A stretch of DNA of 64,000 nt from an uncultured Lachnobacterium sp. (GCA_900550545.1 URSS01000003.1:62001-126000); one strand, 5' to 3'. Shown: positions 16,210 through 27,832, numbered from the stretch's first letter. The notes: generated by a model not told the origin, from the letters alone. Translations and numbers: made by a program.

Positions 16210-17478
16210 TTGAAAAAGTCCAGAGTACGGGGAAGACAGTGCATTCTGTTTTTTGTTGTTATAATAAGTCTTTCTGTGATCGGAAATTTCTTCTGTCGTC
16301 ATGCAGACGGAATGTTAGAAAGCATGGGACAGAATCTGTCTATAAAGTTTTATAACGGAGTTCTAAATCTTTATGCCCCGGCGCTGATCAGTTCTCAAAA
16401 AGAAGGTGTGCCGGGGGTGTATCGGGATGTGACGGCCAGTATATATCCGGCGATTGCATATAACGAAGAGGTATTGTGGTATGAGTCGCAGGCAGAGGGC
16501 GTGCTTGCCTGCGAGAATCTTGCAGCACAGGAAAATGAACAGGCGAAACAGATACTTACCGAAAATCAGCAGGCGATAGACAAGGAAAAAACTATACAGG
16601 AAAAAACTATACAGGCAGATTCCGAGAAAAAGCAGGAGAATGTTTCGCAAACTGCAAAAGTGGACGAGACTGGAAAAAAGAATAAGAAAAAGAAAGGAAA
16701 GGACAAGGGGAAAAAAGAAAAAATCAATCGTAAAAAACTACAGGATTTTGATTATTTGCGTCAGACATTTTATCAGGTGGATAATACGACAACAATCAGC
16801 AAAGATCAGTTGAATGTCGATGCATTGCTCTCGGAAAATATGAAAATTGATACCAGTGGCGATGACCCTCAGATATTGATTTATCATACCCATTCCCAGG
16901 AAGGATATAAAGACTCTAAGGCGGGAGATGCAAAGACTTCCGTGATTGGTGTGGGGGACCGGTTGACGGAATTGCTCGAAGAAAAAGGTTTTAATGTTTT
17001 GCATCACAAGGGAAAGTATGATGTCGGAAACCGTGACCGGGCATATTCTGTGGCGGCACCAAATGTGCAGAAAATCCTCGAGGAAAACCCTTCGATTCAG
17101 GTAGTGATTGATCTACATAGAGATGGAGTGGTGGAAAGCACACATCTTGTTACGGAGCAAAATGGGAAAAAGATGGCACAGATCATGTTCTTTAATGGAC
17201 TGAGCCGGACAACAGCCACAGGAGATATTGCTTATTTGAAAAATCCGTATATTGCGGATAATCTGGCTTTTTCTTTTCAGATGCAGCTTGCAGCGGCAGA
17301 GTATTACCCGGATTTTACGCGCCGTATTTATCTGAAGGGATACCGCTATAATATGCATTTTTGTCCGAAATCACTTTTGGTTGAAGTGGGAGCACAGACT
17401 AATACGTATGAAGAGGCGGAAAATGCGATGGAACCGCTTGCAGATATCCTTGCAAAGGTGTTGAAATCAGACGACTAA
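16210..17478 (+). CDS. spoIIP: Stage II sporulation protein P
   Basis: Peptidoglycan amidase/endopeptidase that works with SpoIID and SpoIIM in engulfment. 422 aa with a TTG start preceded by GAGGTGG. One membrane helix lies at about residues 12-30, then a Lys/Glu/Gln-rich low-complexity linker (about 100-175). The C-terminal SpoIIP domain has ILIYHTHSQEGY and VIDLHRDGV, containing the zinc-site His and Glu residues, and EVGAQTNTYEEA near the end. The linker holds an exact 15-bp tandem duplication (16584-16613) encoding a repeated five-residue unit. Confidence 0.95.
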   Translation: MKKSRVRGRQCILFFVVIISLSVIGNFFCRHADGMLESMGQNLSIKFYNGVLNLYAPALISSQKEGVPGVYRDVTASIYPAIAYNEEVLWYESQAEGVLACENLAAQENEQAKQILTENQQAIDKEKTIQEKTIQADSEKKQENVSQTAKVDETGKKNKKKKGKDKGKKEKINRKKLQDFDYLRQTFYQVDNTTTISKDQLNVDALLSENMKIDTSGDDPQILIYHTHSQEGYKDSKAGDAKTSVIGVGDRLTELLEEKGFNVLHHKGKYDVGNRDRAYSVAAPNVQKILEENPSIQVVIDLHRDGVVESTHLVTEQNGKKMAQIMFFNGLSRTTATGDIAYLKNPYIADNLAFSFQMQLAAAEYYPDFTRRIYLKGYRYNMHFCPKSLLVEVGAQTNTYEEAENAMEPLADILAKVLKSDD

Positions 17479-17490
17479 ACAGCTTATAAT
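17461..17490 (+). promoter_or_regulatory. cdd-add promoter inside the end of spoIIP
   Basis: TTGAAA (17461-17466), 18 bp, TATAAT (17485-17490). The -35 lies in the last codons of spoIIP, giving vegetative expression of cdd independent of the sporulation gene. Confidence 0.65.
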
Positions 17491-17539
17491 AGATGTATAT
17501 TTAAGTGGTCTGATATTCAACTGAAAAGGGGCAAAAGAG

Positions 17540-17962
17540 ATGGAAATAGAAAAACTGATCAGGGAAGCATTTCAAGCGCGGCGTATGGCGTATACGCCGT
17601 ATTCGCATTTTCAGGTGGGAGCGGCACTGCTGACAAAAGAAGGCCGTATTTACAGAGGCTGTAATATTGAAAATGCAGCATATACACCGACAAACTGCGC
17701 GGAGCGTACCGCATTTTTTAAAGCGGTCAGTGAAGGAGAGCGCAATTTCACAGCGATAGCAATCGTTGGAGGCGCGGAGGGTGCCAGTCAGCTGAATTAT
17801 TGTGCGCCATGCGGTGTCTGCCGGCAGGTGATGATGGAATTTTGTGATCCGGCTGCATTTACGATTATTCTGGCAAAATCAGAACATGAATATTGTATAT
17901 ATAAACTGGAAGAATTATTCCCGATGGGATTTGGACCAAAGAATTTGGAGGAAAACATATGA
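17540..17962 (+). CDS. cdd: Cytidine deaminase
   Basis: Zinc enzyme that deaminates cytidine and deoxycytidine to uridine forms in pyrimidine salvage. The 140-aa length fits the homotetrameric class. Zinc and catalytic residues are visible: Cys53-Ala-Glu55 in NCAERTAF, and Cys91 and Cys94 in APCGVCRQ. A purine-rich AAAAGGGG precedes the ATG. The stop overlaps the start of add by 4 nt (ATGA), so the two deaminases are coupled. Confidence 0.95.
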   Translation: MEIEKLIREAFQARRMAYTPYSHFQVGAALLTKEGRIYRGCNIENAAYTPTNCAERTAFFKAVSEGERNFTAIAIVGGAEGASQLNYCAPCGVCRQVMMEFCDPAAFTIILAKSEHEYCIYKLEELFPMGFGPKNLEENI

Positions 17963-18960
17963 TGAATCGTTTTATCGCATACAATATGCCAAAGATTGAA
18001 CTGCACTGTCATCTGGACGGCTCGATGAGTGTAGAACTGACAAAGAAGCTGCTTGCCGATATGGGTGAAGAATATACAAAGGAAGAATTGCAGGAGGCTT
18101 TGACGGCACCGATGGACTGTCCGTCCCTTGTGGATTATTTGAAACGGTTTGATCTGCCACTTCGCTGTCTGCAGACAAAAGAAGGACTTCGCGCGGCGGC
18201 AGAGGAACTTGCGCTGCGTGCGGCAAAGGAGCAGGTAAAGTACCTGGAAGTGCGATTTGCCCCTTCTTTTTCAACACAGCAGGGACTGAAAATTACAGAA
18301 ATCATTGAGAGTGTCAATGATGGCTTGAAGTCGGCTGAATCAAAGCGTGATATCCACACAGGAATTCTGGTGTGTGCCATGCGAAATCTTGACCAAGAGA
18401 CAAATCTTTCGATGCTAAAGGAGGCAAGAGAGCTTTTCGGAGCCGGTGTCGTAGGATGTGATCTCGCCGGAGATGAGAAAGCATATCCGACATCCGGATT
18501 TCACGAGCTTTTTGAGTGGGCAAGAAAGAATGACATGCCTTTTACCATTCATTCGGGAGAATGCGGCAGCGCACTCAACATTCAGACGGCAATCGAGTAT
18601 GGTGCAAGAAGAATCGGACACGGAATCGCAATGAAGGATGACCCGGAGCTGATGAAGCTTTGTGCGGATAAGAAGATTGGCGTGGAACTTTGCCCAACGA
18701 GCAACTTACAGACCAAGGCAATCAATTCCATCGAGGAATATCCGTTTAAAAAGTTCTACGAAGCGGGAATTCCGATGTCGATTAATACGGACAATCGCAC
18801 GGTGAGCGATACGACATGTACGGACGAGTATATGAGACTGGTTGATGCAGGGATGTTTAAGGAGGCAATGTGCCAGAAAATCTATATGGCGTCGCTTGCT
18901 GCAAGTTTTGCGGGTGATTCCGTAAAGCAGGAAGTTTTTAGCAAATGGCCGATTATGTAG
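17959..18960 (+). CDS. add: Adenosine deaminase
   Basis: Hydrolytic deamination of adenosine to inosine. The 333-aa amidohydrolase shows the metal-binding HCHLDGS motif near residue 15, HSGECG, the GHGIA motif and the catalytic SINTDNR motif. GGAGGA at 17947-17952 supports the start. With cdd it forms a nucleoside-salvage pair between spoIIP and lepA. Confidence 0.95.
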   Translation: MMNRFIAYNMPKIELHCHLDGSMSVELTKKLLADMGEEYTKEELQEALTAPMDCPSLVDYLKRFDLPLRCLQTKEGLRAAAEELALRAAKEQVKYLEVRFAPSFSTQQGLKITEIIESVNDGLKSAESKRDIHTGILVCAMRNLDQETNLSMLKEARELFGAGVVGCDLAGDEKAYPTSGFHELFEWARKNDMPFTIHSGECGSALNIQTAIEYGARRIGHGIAMKDDPELMKLCADKKIGVELCPTSNLQTKAINSIEEYPFKKFYEAGIPMSINTDNRTVSDTTCTDEYMRLVDAGMFKEAMCQKIYMASLAASFAGDSVKQEVFSKWPIM

Positions 18961-18971
18961 TGAACAAAATC

Positions 18972-19000
18972 TTGAAAAAATCAGATTTTTTCCGTATAAT
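18972..19000 (+). promoter_or_regulatory. lepA promoter overlapping an add terminator-like hairpin
   Basis: TTGAAA (18972-18977), 17 bp, TATAAT (18995-19000). The spacer contains the inverted repeat AAAAAATC/GATTTTTT, which may also end the add transcript. Confidence 0.7.
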
Positions 19001-19058
19001 TAGGTTTTGTCAATAACGAAGAGAATGAGCCATTGAAATAGATGGCAGGAGGAACTAT

Positions 19059-20870
19059 ATGTCAATCGATCAGAGCAAAATTCGTAATTTTTGCATTATT
19101 GCCCATATCGATCATGGCAAGTCTACACTTGCAGATCGTATTATAGAAAAGACTGGTACACTGACCAGCCGCGAGATGCAGGCACAGGTACTTGACAACA
19201 TGGATCTTGAACGTGAGCGTGGTATCACCATCAAGTCGCAGGCTGTTCGTATTATTTACAATGCGAAGGATGGAGAAGAATATATTTTTAACCTGATTGA
19301 TACCCCGGGACATGTGGATTTTAATTATGAGGTTTCCCGAAGTCTTGCAGCATGTGATGGAGCAATCCTTGTCGTGGATGCGGCACAGGGTGTTGAGGCA
19401 CAGACACTTGCCAATGTATATCTGGCACTGGATCATGACCTTGATGTGATGCCGGTAATCAACAAAATTGATCTGCCAAGTGCAAGACCGGATGAAGTTG
19501 TGCAGGAGATTGAGGATGTGATTGGAATTGAAGCGGCCGATGCGCCACGCATTTCCGCAAAGACCGGATTAAATATCGAAGATGTACTCGAACAGATCGT
19601 GCACAAGATTCCAGCACCGACCGGAGATCCGACAGCGCCGCTTCAGGCATTGATCTTTGATGCAATATATGATTCCTACAAAGGTGTCATCATATTCTGC
19701 CGTATCAAGGAAGGTACTGTTAAAGTCGGCACAAAAATTAAAATGATGGCGACTGGTGCTGAGGATCTCGTTACAGAAGTTGGCTATTTTGGAGCTGGAC
19801 AGTTCATTCCGTGTGATGAATTATCGGCCGGAATGGTTGGATATATTGCAGCAAGTATCAAGAATGTACGGGATACACAGGTGGGTGATACTGTTACGGA
19901 CAGTGAGCGTCCGTGTGCGGAACCGCTTCCAGGATACAAGAAAGTAAATCCAATGGTTTACTGTGGACTTTACCCGGCAGATTCTGCCAAGTATCCGGAC
20001 CTGCGTGATGCATTAGAAAAGCTGCAGGTTAATGATGCTTCTTTGTATTACGAGCCGGAGACTTCGCTGGCACTGGGCTTTGGATTTCGATGTGGATTCT
20101 TGGGACTGTTGCATCTTGAAATTATTCAGGAGCGGTTGGAAAGAGAATTTAATCTGGATCTTGTAACGACAGCACCGAGCGTAATTTATAAGGTGCATAA
20201 GACAAATGGCGAGGTGATCGATCTGACCAATCCGTCCAATCTGCCGGATCCGTCAGAGATTGAGTATATGGAAGAACCGTTTGTGGCTGCAGAAATCATG
20301 GTGACCAGCGAATACGTCGGGGCAATCATGAAACTGTGCCAGGAGCGTCGTGGCATTTATATCAGCATGGATTATATAGAAGCAACCCGTGCAGTAATCA
20401 AATATGATCTGCCACTCAATGAAATTATTTATGATTTTTTCGATGCGTTAAAGTCTCGTTCCCGCGGATATGCATCGTTTGATTATGAGATGAAAGGCTA
20501 TGTGCGTTCAGAACTGGTTAAGCTGGATATTCTGATTAACCGTGAGATGGTAGATGCTCTTTCCTTTATCGTATTCAAAGAAAGCGCCTATGAGAGAGGC
20601 CGCAAAATGTGTGAGCGTTTAAAGAAAGAAATTCCAAGACATTTATTTGAAATTCCGATTCAGGCATCCGTTGGTGGAAAAATTATTGCCCGTGAAACCG
20701 TTAAGGCTATGCGTAAAGATGTACTTGCCAAGTGTTACGGTGGTGATATTTCCCGTAAGAAGAAACTTCTGGAAAAACAGAAGGAGGGCAAGAAACGTAT
20801 GCGCCAGATCGGAACTGTAGAAGTGCCACAGGAGGCATTTATGAGTGTACTGAAACTGGACGAAGATTAA
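19059..20870 (+). CDS. lepA: Elongation factor 4 (LepA)
   Basis: Ribosome-associated GTPase linked to back-translocation and small-subunit maturation. The 603-aa length is typical. G-motifs: AHIDHGKST (G1), DTPGHVD (G3), NKIDLP (G4). The LepA-specific C-terminal domain is present ([17 protein letters not shown] near the end). AGGAGG precedes the ATG. The stop codon shares one base with the hemW start. The lepA-hemW-hrcA-grpE-dnaK-dnaJ order is a classic Firmicute block. Confidence 0.98.
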   Translation: MSIDQSKIRNFCIIAHIDHGKSTLADRIIEKTGTLTSREMQAQVLDNMDLERERGITIKSQAVRIIYNAKDGEEYIFNLIDTPGHVDFNYEVSRSLAACDGAILVVDAAQGVEAQTLANVYLALDHDLDVMPVINKIDLPSARPDEVVQEIEDVIGIEAADAPRISAKTGLNIEDVLEQIVHKIPAPTGDPTAPLQALIFDAIYDSYKGVIIFCRIKEGTVKVGTKIKMMATGAEDLVTEVGYFGAGQFIPCDELSAGMVGYIAASIKNVRDTQVGDTVTDSERPCAEPLPGYKKVNPMVYCGLYPADSAKYPDLRDALEKLQVNDASLYYEPETSLALGFGFRCGFLGLLHLEIIQERLEREFNLDLVTTAPSVIYKVHKTNGEVIDLTNPSNLPDPSEIEYMEEPFVAAEIMVTSEYVGAIMKLCQERRGIYISMDYIEATRAVIKYDLPLNEIIYDFFDALKSRSRGYASFDYEMKGYVRSELVKLDILINREMVDALSFIVFKESAYERGRKMCERLKKEIPRHLFEIPIQASVGGKIIARETVKAMRKDVLAKCYGGDISRKKKLLEKQKEGKKRMRQIGTVEVPQEAFMSVLKLDED

Positions 20871-22111
20871 TGAATATGAAGAATAATTTAGAATTATATG
20901 TGCATACTCCTTTTTGCGTGAAGAAATGCGATTACTGCGATTTCCTTTCTTTTGCAGCAGACAGCAAGACGCAGATTCAGTATGTACATGCACTGCTGAA
21001 AGAAATTCGCTTTTATGGCGAGCTGATGCAGTCTTATGAGGTATCTACAATTTATATTGGAGGCGGTACGCCAAGCTGGTTAGAACCGGAACTTCTCATT
21101 GCTGTGATGGAACAGATCTACAAAAGTTTTCAAGTGCGGGAAGATGTGGAAATTACGCTCGAGTGTAACCCGGGAACAGTTACAATCGCAAAATTTGGAG
21201 CTTATAAAAAAGTAGGAATCAATCGGCTTTCCATCGGTATGCAGTCGACAAATGATGATGAATTAAAGGCACTTGGGCGAATTCATACCTTTGAGCAGTT
21301 TTTAAAAACATACAAGCTTGCGAGAAATCTCGGCTTTCATAATATAAATGTTGATATCATGAGCGGGCTGCCGCATCAGACAGTCGAAAAGTTTACCCAG
21401 ACACTGCAGAAAGTCATTCGGCTAAAACCAGAACATATTTCTGCGTACTCATTGATTATTGAAAAGGGAACGCCTTTTTACGACCGCTACAAATTTGATG
21501 TAGTGCGTCAGGAGGCTGGCATGAAGACTGAGGAACTTCCTTCGGAGAATGAGGCTTATAAGATTTTAAAGAAAACGCAAAGTATGTTAAAAGAGGCAGG
21601 ATATCATCATTATGAGGTATCCAATTTTGCAAAGCCTGGCTATGAATGTCAGCATAATATCGGATACTGGGTAAGAGAAAATTATCTTGGACTTGGCTTG
21701 GGAGCTGCATCGTTAATCGATAATGTACGCTATTCGAATACAAGAGAACTGTATGAGTATAATGAAATTTGCGGAAAACTCACTTCACTGCCGCCGGAAG
21801 CATTTGCCGGAGAGGAAGGTATGCCGGCACCGGAAGGACATTGGTTTGGAACCAATCTTCACACGGAGGCAAATGTCATTACCCGCAAGGAACAGATGGA
21901 GGAATTTATGTTTCTCGGACTGCGCCTGACCGAGGGAGTGACCCGCAAGGCGTTCGAGGATGCGTTTGGTATGCCGATTGAAGCGGTATATCCGGAAGTG
22001 TTACGCCAGTTGAAGGACCAGCAGCTCATTTGGCAGCGTGAGGGAAGAATCAAGCTTACAGATCGTGGAATGGATGTTGCTAATTATGTGATGGCCCAGT
22101 TTTTATTATAA
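20870..22111 (+). CDS. hemW: Radical SAM heme chaperone HemW
   Basis: Coproporphyrinogen-dehydrogenase-like radical SAM protein, thought to insert heme into target proteins. The 413-aa protein has the N-terminal cluster motif CVKKCDYC at residues 17-24 (CX3CX2C), then IGGGTPS and the family's ECNPGT. The C-terminal HemN domain is present (EFMFLGLRLTEGV). The ATG overlaps the lepA stop (TAATG); a second ATG at 20876 is a possible start. HemW lacks the extra Cys of true HemN here, consistent with the chaperone assignment. Confidence 0.92.
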   Translation: MNMKNNLELYVHTPFCVKKCDYCDFLSFAADSKTQIQYVHALLKEIRFYGELMQSYEVSTIYIGGGTPSWLEPELLIAVMEQIYKSFQVREDVEITLECNPGTVTIAKFGAYKKVGINRLSIGMQSTNDDELKALGRIHTFEQFLKTYKLARNLGFHNINVDIMSGLPHQTVEKFTQTLQKVIRLKPEHISAYSLIIEKGTPFYDRYKFDVVRQEAGMKTEELPSENEAYKILKKTQSMLKEAGYHHYEVSNFAKPGYECQHNIGYWVRENYLGLGLGAASLIDNVRYSNTRELYEYNEICGKLTSLPPEAFAGEEGMPAPEGHWFGTNLHTEANVITRKEQMEEFMFLGLRLTEGVTRKAFEDAFGMPIEAVYPEVLRQLKDQQLIWQREGRIKLTDRGMDVANYVMAQFLL

Positions 22112-22162
22112 GGAATGCAGCAATAATTTTTTATAGAAATAAAAAAAGTATAAAATAAAAAT

Positions 22163-22212
22163 AAAATAGCACGAAGGTGTTGACAAGAAAAACCCTTGGT
22201 GCTATTTTAATA
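22163..22212. terminator. Terminator hairpin after hemW, overlapping the hrcA promoter
   Basis: AAAATAGCACGAAGG (from 22163) pairs with CCTTGGTGCTATTTT (ending 22208), with one mismatch and a small bulge. The 3' arm runs into TTTTAAT. The hairpin contains the hrcA -35 in its loop side and the -10 in its 3' arm. Confidence 0.7.
22180..22208 (+). promoter_or_regulatory. hrcA operon promoter
   Basis: TTGACA (22180-22185), 17 bp, TATTTT (22203-22208). The predicted start lies about 9 nt upstream of the CIRCE operator. Confidence 0.75.
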
Positions 22213-22223
22213 CCAGAACGATA

Positions 22224-22250
22224 TTAGCACTCTAAATAAATGAGTGCTAA
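22224..22250. promoter_or_regulatory. CIRCE operator (HrcA binding site)
   Basis: TTAGCACTC (22224-22232), 9-bp spacer, GAGTGCTAA (22242-22250): a perfect match to the conserved CIRCE inverted repeat. It lies in the hrcA leader, so HrcA represses its own operon with grpE, dnaK and dnaJ. Confidence 0.97.
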
Positions 22251-22283
22251 CAATAAAAATTCCAGGTTACAGGAGAATGTGAA

Positions 22284-23348
22284 ATGGGAATGGATAAGGA
22301 ACAGTTAGGTGAAAGAAAAGTAAAAATATTAGATGCAATCATCCGAAACTATCTGGCAACGGGCGAACCGGTTGGATCGCGAACCATTTCCAAGTATACG
22401 GATCTGAATTTAAGTTCAGCAACGATTCGTAATGAAATGTCAGATCTTGAGGAACTGGGATATATCGTACAGCCTCATACTTCTGCCGGACGTATTCCTT
22501 CCGATAAGGGATATCGGTTTTATGTCGATCATCTGATGGAAGAGAAAGACCGGGAAGTAAAAGAGATGAAAGACTTCGTCATTGAAAAGACGGAGAAGAT
22601 GGATCAGGTATTGAAGCAGGTCGCAAAGATGCTTGCCAACAATACCAATTATGCAACGCTTGTTTCGGCACCGACATACAGCACGAACAAGATTAAATTT
22701 ATACAGTTGTCAAATGTGGATGAATCTCATATCCTTGCAGTTATTGTTTTGAACAGTAACATTGTGAAGAATCAGATGATTGAAGTCGAGGAGCAGCCTG
22801 ACAATGAGACAATCCTGAAACTGAATATTCTGTTAAATACAGCACTCAATGGATTATCACTTCAGGAAATCAATCTTGGTACGATTGCAAAATTAAAGGA
22901 ACAGGCAGGAATCCACAGCACGATCGTTGGTGATGTGCTGGACGCATTGGCCCAGACACTTAGCGAAAACGAAGATTTACAGATTTACACCAGCGGTGCA
23001 ACGAACATTTTGAAGTATCCGGAACTATCGGATGCGGAAAGTGCAACAAATCTTCTTTCCACATTTGAGGAAAAAGATGAGCTTTTGAACCTTGTAACAG
23101 AATCCCTTTCCGATGATCAGAATGAGAACGGTAATGGTATTCAGGTTTATATAGGAAATGAAGCTCCGGTACAGACCATGAAAGATTGCAGTATTGTTAC
23201 TGCAACATATGATCTTGGGGAAGGCGTGAAGGGAACCATCGGAATCGTCGGCCCGAAACGTATGGATTACGAAAATGTAGTAGATAATTTGAAAAATCTG
23301 AAATCCCAGCTGGATGGAATATTTGAAAAGAACAAGCAGAATTCATAG
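22284..23348 (+). CDS. hrcA: Heat-inducible transcription repressor HrcA
   Basis: Repressor of class I heat-shock genes; binds CIRCE with help from GroEL. The 354-aa protein has an N-terminal winged helix (GEPVGSRTISKYTDLNLSSA and TIRNEMSDLEELGYI, about residues 27-60), the HTSAGRIPSDKGYRFYVD signature and a GAF-like C-terminal domain. AGGAG at 22271-22275 precedes the ATG. First gene of the CIRCE-controlled operon. Confidence 0.97.
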   Translation: MGMDKEQLGERKVKILDAIIRNYLATGEPVGSRTISKYTDLNLSSATIRNEMSDLEELGYIVQPHTSAGRIPSDKGYRFYVDHLMEEKDREVKEMKDFVIEKTEKMDQVLKQVAKMLANNTNYATLVSAPTYSTNKIKFIQLSNVDESHILAVIVLNSNIVKNQMIEVEEQPDNETILKLNILLNTALNGLSLQEINLGTIAKLKEQAGIHSTIVGDVLDALAQTLSENEDLQIYTSGATNILKYPELSDAESATNLLSTFEEKDELLNLVTESLSDDQNENGNGIQVYIGNEAPVQTMKDCSIVTATYDLGEGVKGTIGIVGPKRMDYENVVDNLKNLKSQLDGIFEKNKQNS

Positions 23349-23362
23349 AAAGGCGGTAAGAC

Positions 23363-24028
23363 ATGGCAGAGACAAATAACAAGGACGTCATGGAAGAATT
23401 AGAAAAGGACAAAGTCGTTGAAGAGACAGTAGATACCGAAGAGACCCAAGCGGCTGAGGAGAGTGCAGAGGAAACCAAAGCAGAGGATACTGCGGAGACA
23501 GAAAATGCACAGGATACAGAAGCAACTTCGGAAGAGACAGATACAAAAGAAAAGAAAGATGGCATCTTTGGCAAAAAGAAGAAAAAAGATAAAAAAGATG
23601 AGCAGATCGAAGATCTTAACGACCGCTTAAGACGCCAGATGGCAGAGTTCGATAATTTCCGTAAACGTTCGGAAAAAGAAAAATCCCAGATGTTTGACAT
23701 GGGTGCAAAATCTATAATTGAGAAGGTACTTCCGGTTGTGGATAATTTTGAACGAGGACTTGCAGCAGTACCGGAGGAACAGAAGGATGATGCTTTTGTG
23801 ACTGGTATGGATAAAGTATATAAGCAGATGATGACAGAGTTCGATTCCATTGGAGTGAAACCAATTGAGGCAGTTGGACAGGAGTTTAACCCGGATCTTC
23901 ACAATGCAGTCATGCAGGTGGAGAGCGAAGAGTTTGAACCTGGCATTGTAGCTCAGGAACTTCAGAAAGGCTATATGTACAAAGATACCGTGGTTCGCCA
24001 CAGTATGGTAGCTGTTGTAAGTGAATAA
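23363..24028 (+). CDS. grpE: Nucleotide exchange factor GrpE
   Basis: Releases ADP from DnaK. The 221-aa protein has a long acidic, Glu/Thr/Ala-rich N-terminal extension (residues 1-75, probably disordered), then the coiled coil and the GrpE signature (MAEFDNFRKRSEKE). The beta domain ends in GYMYKDTVVRHSMVAVV. Cotranscribed with hrcA (14 nt apart). Confidence 0.96.
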   Translation: MAETNNKDVMEELEKDKVVEETVDTEETQAAEESAEETKAEDTAETENAQDTEATSEETDTKEKKDGIFGKKKKKDKKDEQIEDLNDRLRRQMAEFDNFRKRSEKEKSQMFDMGAKSIIEKVLPVVDNFERGLAAVPEEQKDDAFVTGMDKVYKQMMTEFDSIGVKPIEAVGQEFNPDLHNAVMQVESEEFEPGIVAQELQKGYMYKDTVVRHSMVAVVSE

Positions 24029-24098
24029 GTTTTTTCCCATCTGTTATGGATGGTAAAAATATAAACATGTTAACAAAACAATGAATTGATAAATATAG

Positions 24099-26009
<1,911 letters not shown>

Positions 26010-26035
26010 TTACGGTAAATAGATTAAGCACGATG

Positions 26036-26059
26036 GGGTTTCCGGTTTTCCGGAAACCC
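26036..26059 (+). other. Perfect 10-bp hairpin between dnaK and dnaJ
   Basis: GGGTTTCCGG (26036-26045), TTTT loop, CCGGAAACCC (26050-26059). No T-tract follows, so it is not a typical terminator. It may protect the 3' end of dnaK mRNA or mark a processing site that sets the dnaK:dnaJ ratio (inference). Confidence 0.7.
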
Positions 26060-26086
26060 TATGTGCGGATATAAGGAAAAAGAATT

Positions 26087-27256
26087 ATGGCAGAAAAAAG
26101 AGATTATTATGAAGTCCTTGGCATTCCAAAGACGGCAACGGAGGCAGAGATTAAAAAGGCTTTCCGTACAACTGCAAAGAAATATCATCCGGATATGCAC
26201 CCGGGGGATAAAGAATGCGAGGAAAAGTTCAAAGAGGCGCAGGAAGCCTACGCAGTATTGAGCGATCCGGACAAGAGACGTCAGTATGATCAGTTTGGTC
26301 ATGCCGCTTTTGATGGCAGTGCAGGTGGCGGAGCCGGCGGTTTTGATTTTTCCGGTATGGATATGGGCGATATTTTTGGCGATATTTTTGGTGATTTCTT
26401 TGGTGGAGGCTCCAGAAGAAGCTCAAACAATGGACCTCAGAAAGGCGCAAATGTACGTCTGAGTGTTCGCATTACGTTTGAAGAGGCAATTTTTGGATGT
26501 GCGAAGGAACTGGAATTTTCCTATAAGGAAGAGTGTAAGACCTGTCATGGAACAGGTGCAAAGCCAGGTACCTCACCGGAGACCTGTTCAAAATGTGGTG
26601 GAAAAGGTAAGGTCGTATATTCCCAGCAATCATTGTTTGGTATGATGCAGAATGTGCAGACCTGTCCGGATTGCCAGGGAACCGGTAAAGTTGTAAAAGA
26701 GAAATGTTCGGATTGTCGTGGCAATGGTTATGTCGCAAAGAGAATCAAGAAGACGGTCGATATTCCGGCAGGTATTGATAACGGACAGTGTGTAAGAGTC
26801 AGAGATTACGGAGAGCCGGGTAAGAATGGCGGACCAAGAGGCGATTTGCTTGTGGAAGTCATCGTATCCAGAAATCCAGCATTCGAGCGTCGGGATATGG
26901 ATATTTTTTCGAATGCATCCATTTCATTTGGTATTGCAGCTCTTGGTGGAGATGTGCGCATCAAGACAGTGGATGGTGACATTATCTATACAGTTGCACC
27001 GGGAACACAGACCGGCACTAGAATTCGCTTGAAAGGAAAGGGTGTACCTTCTATCCGGAATAAGGCTGTCAGAGGCGATCATTATGTTACTCTGATTGTC
27101 AATACACCAAGTGGTCTGAGCAAAGAAGCAAAAGAAGTTTTGCACAAATTTGATGAACTGACAGGTGGATCATTGACAAAAGAAGGTGGAGCATCGACTG
27201 CAGGAAAGGAAAAAAAGAAAGGTTTCATGGATAAATTCAAGGAGACGTTTGAATAA
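26087..27256 (+). CDS. dnaJ: Chaperone protein DnaJ (class A Hsp40)
   Basis: Stimulates DnaK ATPase and delivers substrates. The 389 aa comprise a J domain with HPD (KKYHPDMHP, about residues 32-40), a Gly/Phe-rich segment (80-110), and four CxxCxGxG-type zinc motifs ([32 protein letters not shown]). The C-terminal substrate-binding domains follow. Last gene of the HrcA operon. Confidence 0.98.
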   Translation: MAEKRDYYEVLGIPKTATEAEIKKAFRTTAKKYHPDMHPGDKECEEKFKEAQEAYAVLSDPDKRRQYDQFGHAAFDGSAGGGAGGFDFSGMDMGDIFGDIFGDFFGGGSRRSSNNGPQKGANVRLSVRITFEEAIFGCAKELEFSYKEECKTCHGTGAKPGTSPETCSKCGGKGKVVYSQQSLFGMMQNVQTCPDCQGTGKVVKEKCSDCRGNGYVAKRIKKTVDIPAGIDNGQCVRVRDYGEPGKNGGPRGDLLVEVIVSRNPAFERRDMDIFSNASISFGIAALGGDVRIKTVDGDIIYTVAPGTQTGTRIRLKGKGVPSIRNKAVRGDHYVTLIVNTPSGLSKEAKEVLHKFDELTGGSLTKEGGASTAGKEKKKGFMDKFKETFE

Positions 27257-27386
27257 TTTTTCATGTGTTTCGTACAAATCGCCTATAGACTTCTAAAACT
27301 AAATGTTGTATTATGTGCCTAGTGGGAATGAAATGTTTGGACTAGATATAGTATAATGTTAATGTATTTGAAGGAGTTTGCATACT

Positions 27387-27827
27387 ATGACGCTTGAGAA
27401 TGAACGCAGAGCATTGGAAGAACAGCGACGCACACTCGAACGTGAACGACAGGAATTCACACGGAGAGTAGAAATCGAGGATCGACGCCTTGAGCAACAA
27501 CAGAAGCTGTTTGAAATGAAGTTTAAAATACTTGAAGAAGAACTTGTAAAGCTTGCTTCGGAGAAAGAACATGTGCAGCGGCAGCGGGATTTTTACCGGA
27601 AGGTGAATGAGTACGAAACACATCATGCGCATCGTCAGAAAGTCGCTACAAGTAATGTGGTAAAAGGTGAGATGTTCTTTTCCGGTGTTGGAAGTAAGCA
27701 GTCATTGAAGAAGCGATATAAGGATCTGATCAAAATCTATCATCCGGATAATCTGGATGGGGATAAAGACACGATTCAGGAAATCAACAGTGAATATAAT
27801 AAATTATGTGCGGTTTATAAAATATAG
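27387..27827 (+). CDS. Coiled-coil protein with C-terminal J domain
   Basis: 146 aa. Residues 1-80 are an almost uninterrupted Glu/Arg/Gln heptad coil. A short linker leads to a C-terminal J-like domain from about residue 95, with the HPD tripeptide in IKIYHPDNLDGD. A J domain at the C-terminus behind a long coil is unlike DnaJ, DnaJ-like CbpA or DjlA. ATG 27387 follows AAGGAG at 27371-27376; a TTG codon three triplets earlier is less likely. Its place next to dnaJ, but after the CIRCE operon, suggests a dedicated DnaK co-chaperone (inference). The client or site of action is unknown. Confidence 0.8.
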   Translation: MTLENERRALEEQRRTLERERQEFTRRVEIEDRRLEQQQKLFEMKFKILEEELVKLASEKEHVQRQRDFYRKVNEYETHHAHRQKVATSNVVKGEMFFSGVGSKQSLKKRYKDLIKIYHPDNLDGDKDTIQEINSEYNKLCAVYKI

Positions 27828-27832
27828 CACGC

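Noticed and set aside
23197..23850. 217-aa Ser-rich frame on the minus strand
   Set aside because: Antisense shadow of the Glu/Lys-rich hrcA end and grpE; no ribosome site, low-complexity composition.
27337..27357. Promoter TTGGAC..TATAAT before the coiled-coil J gene
   Set aside because: The spacing is only 9 bp; the TATAAT at 27352-27357 may be used, but no acceptable -35 was seen.
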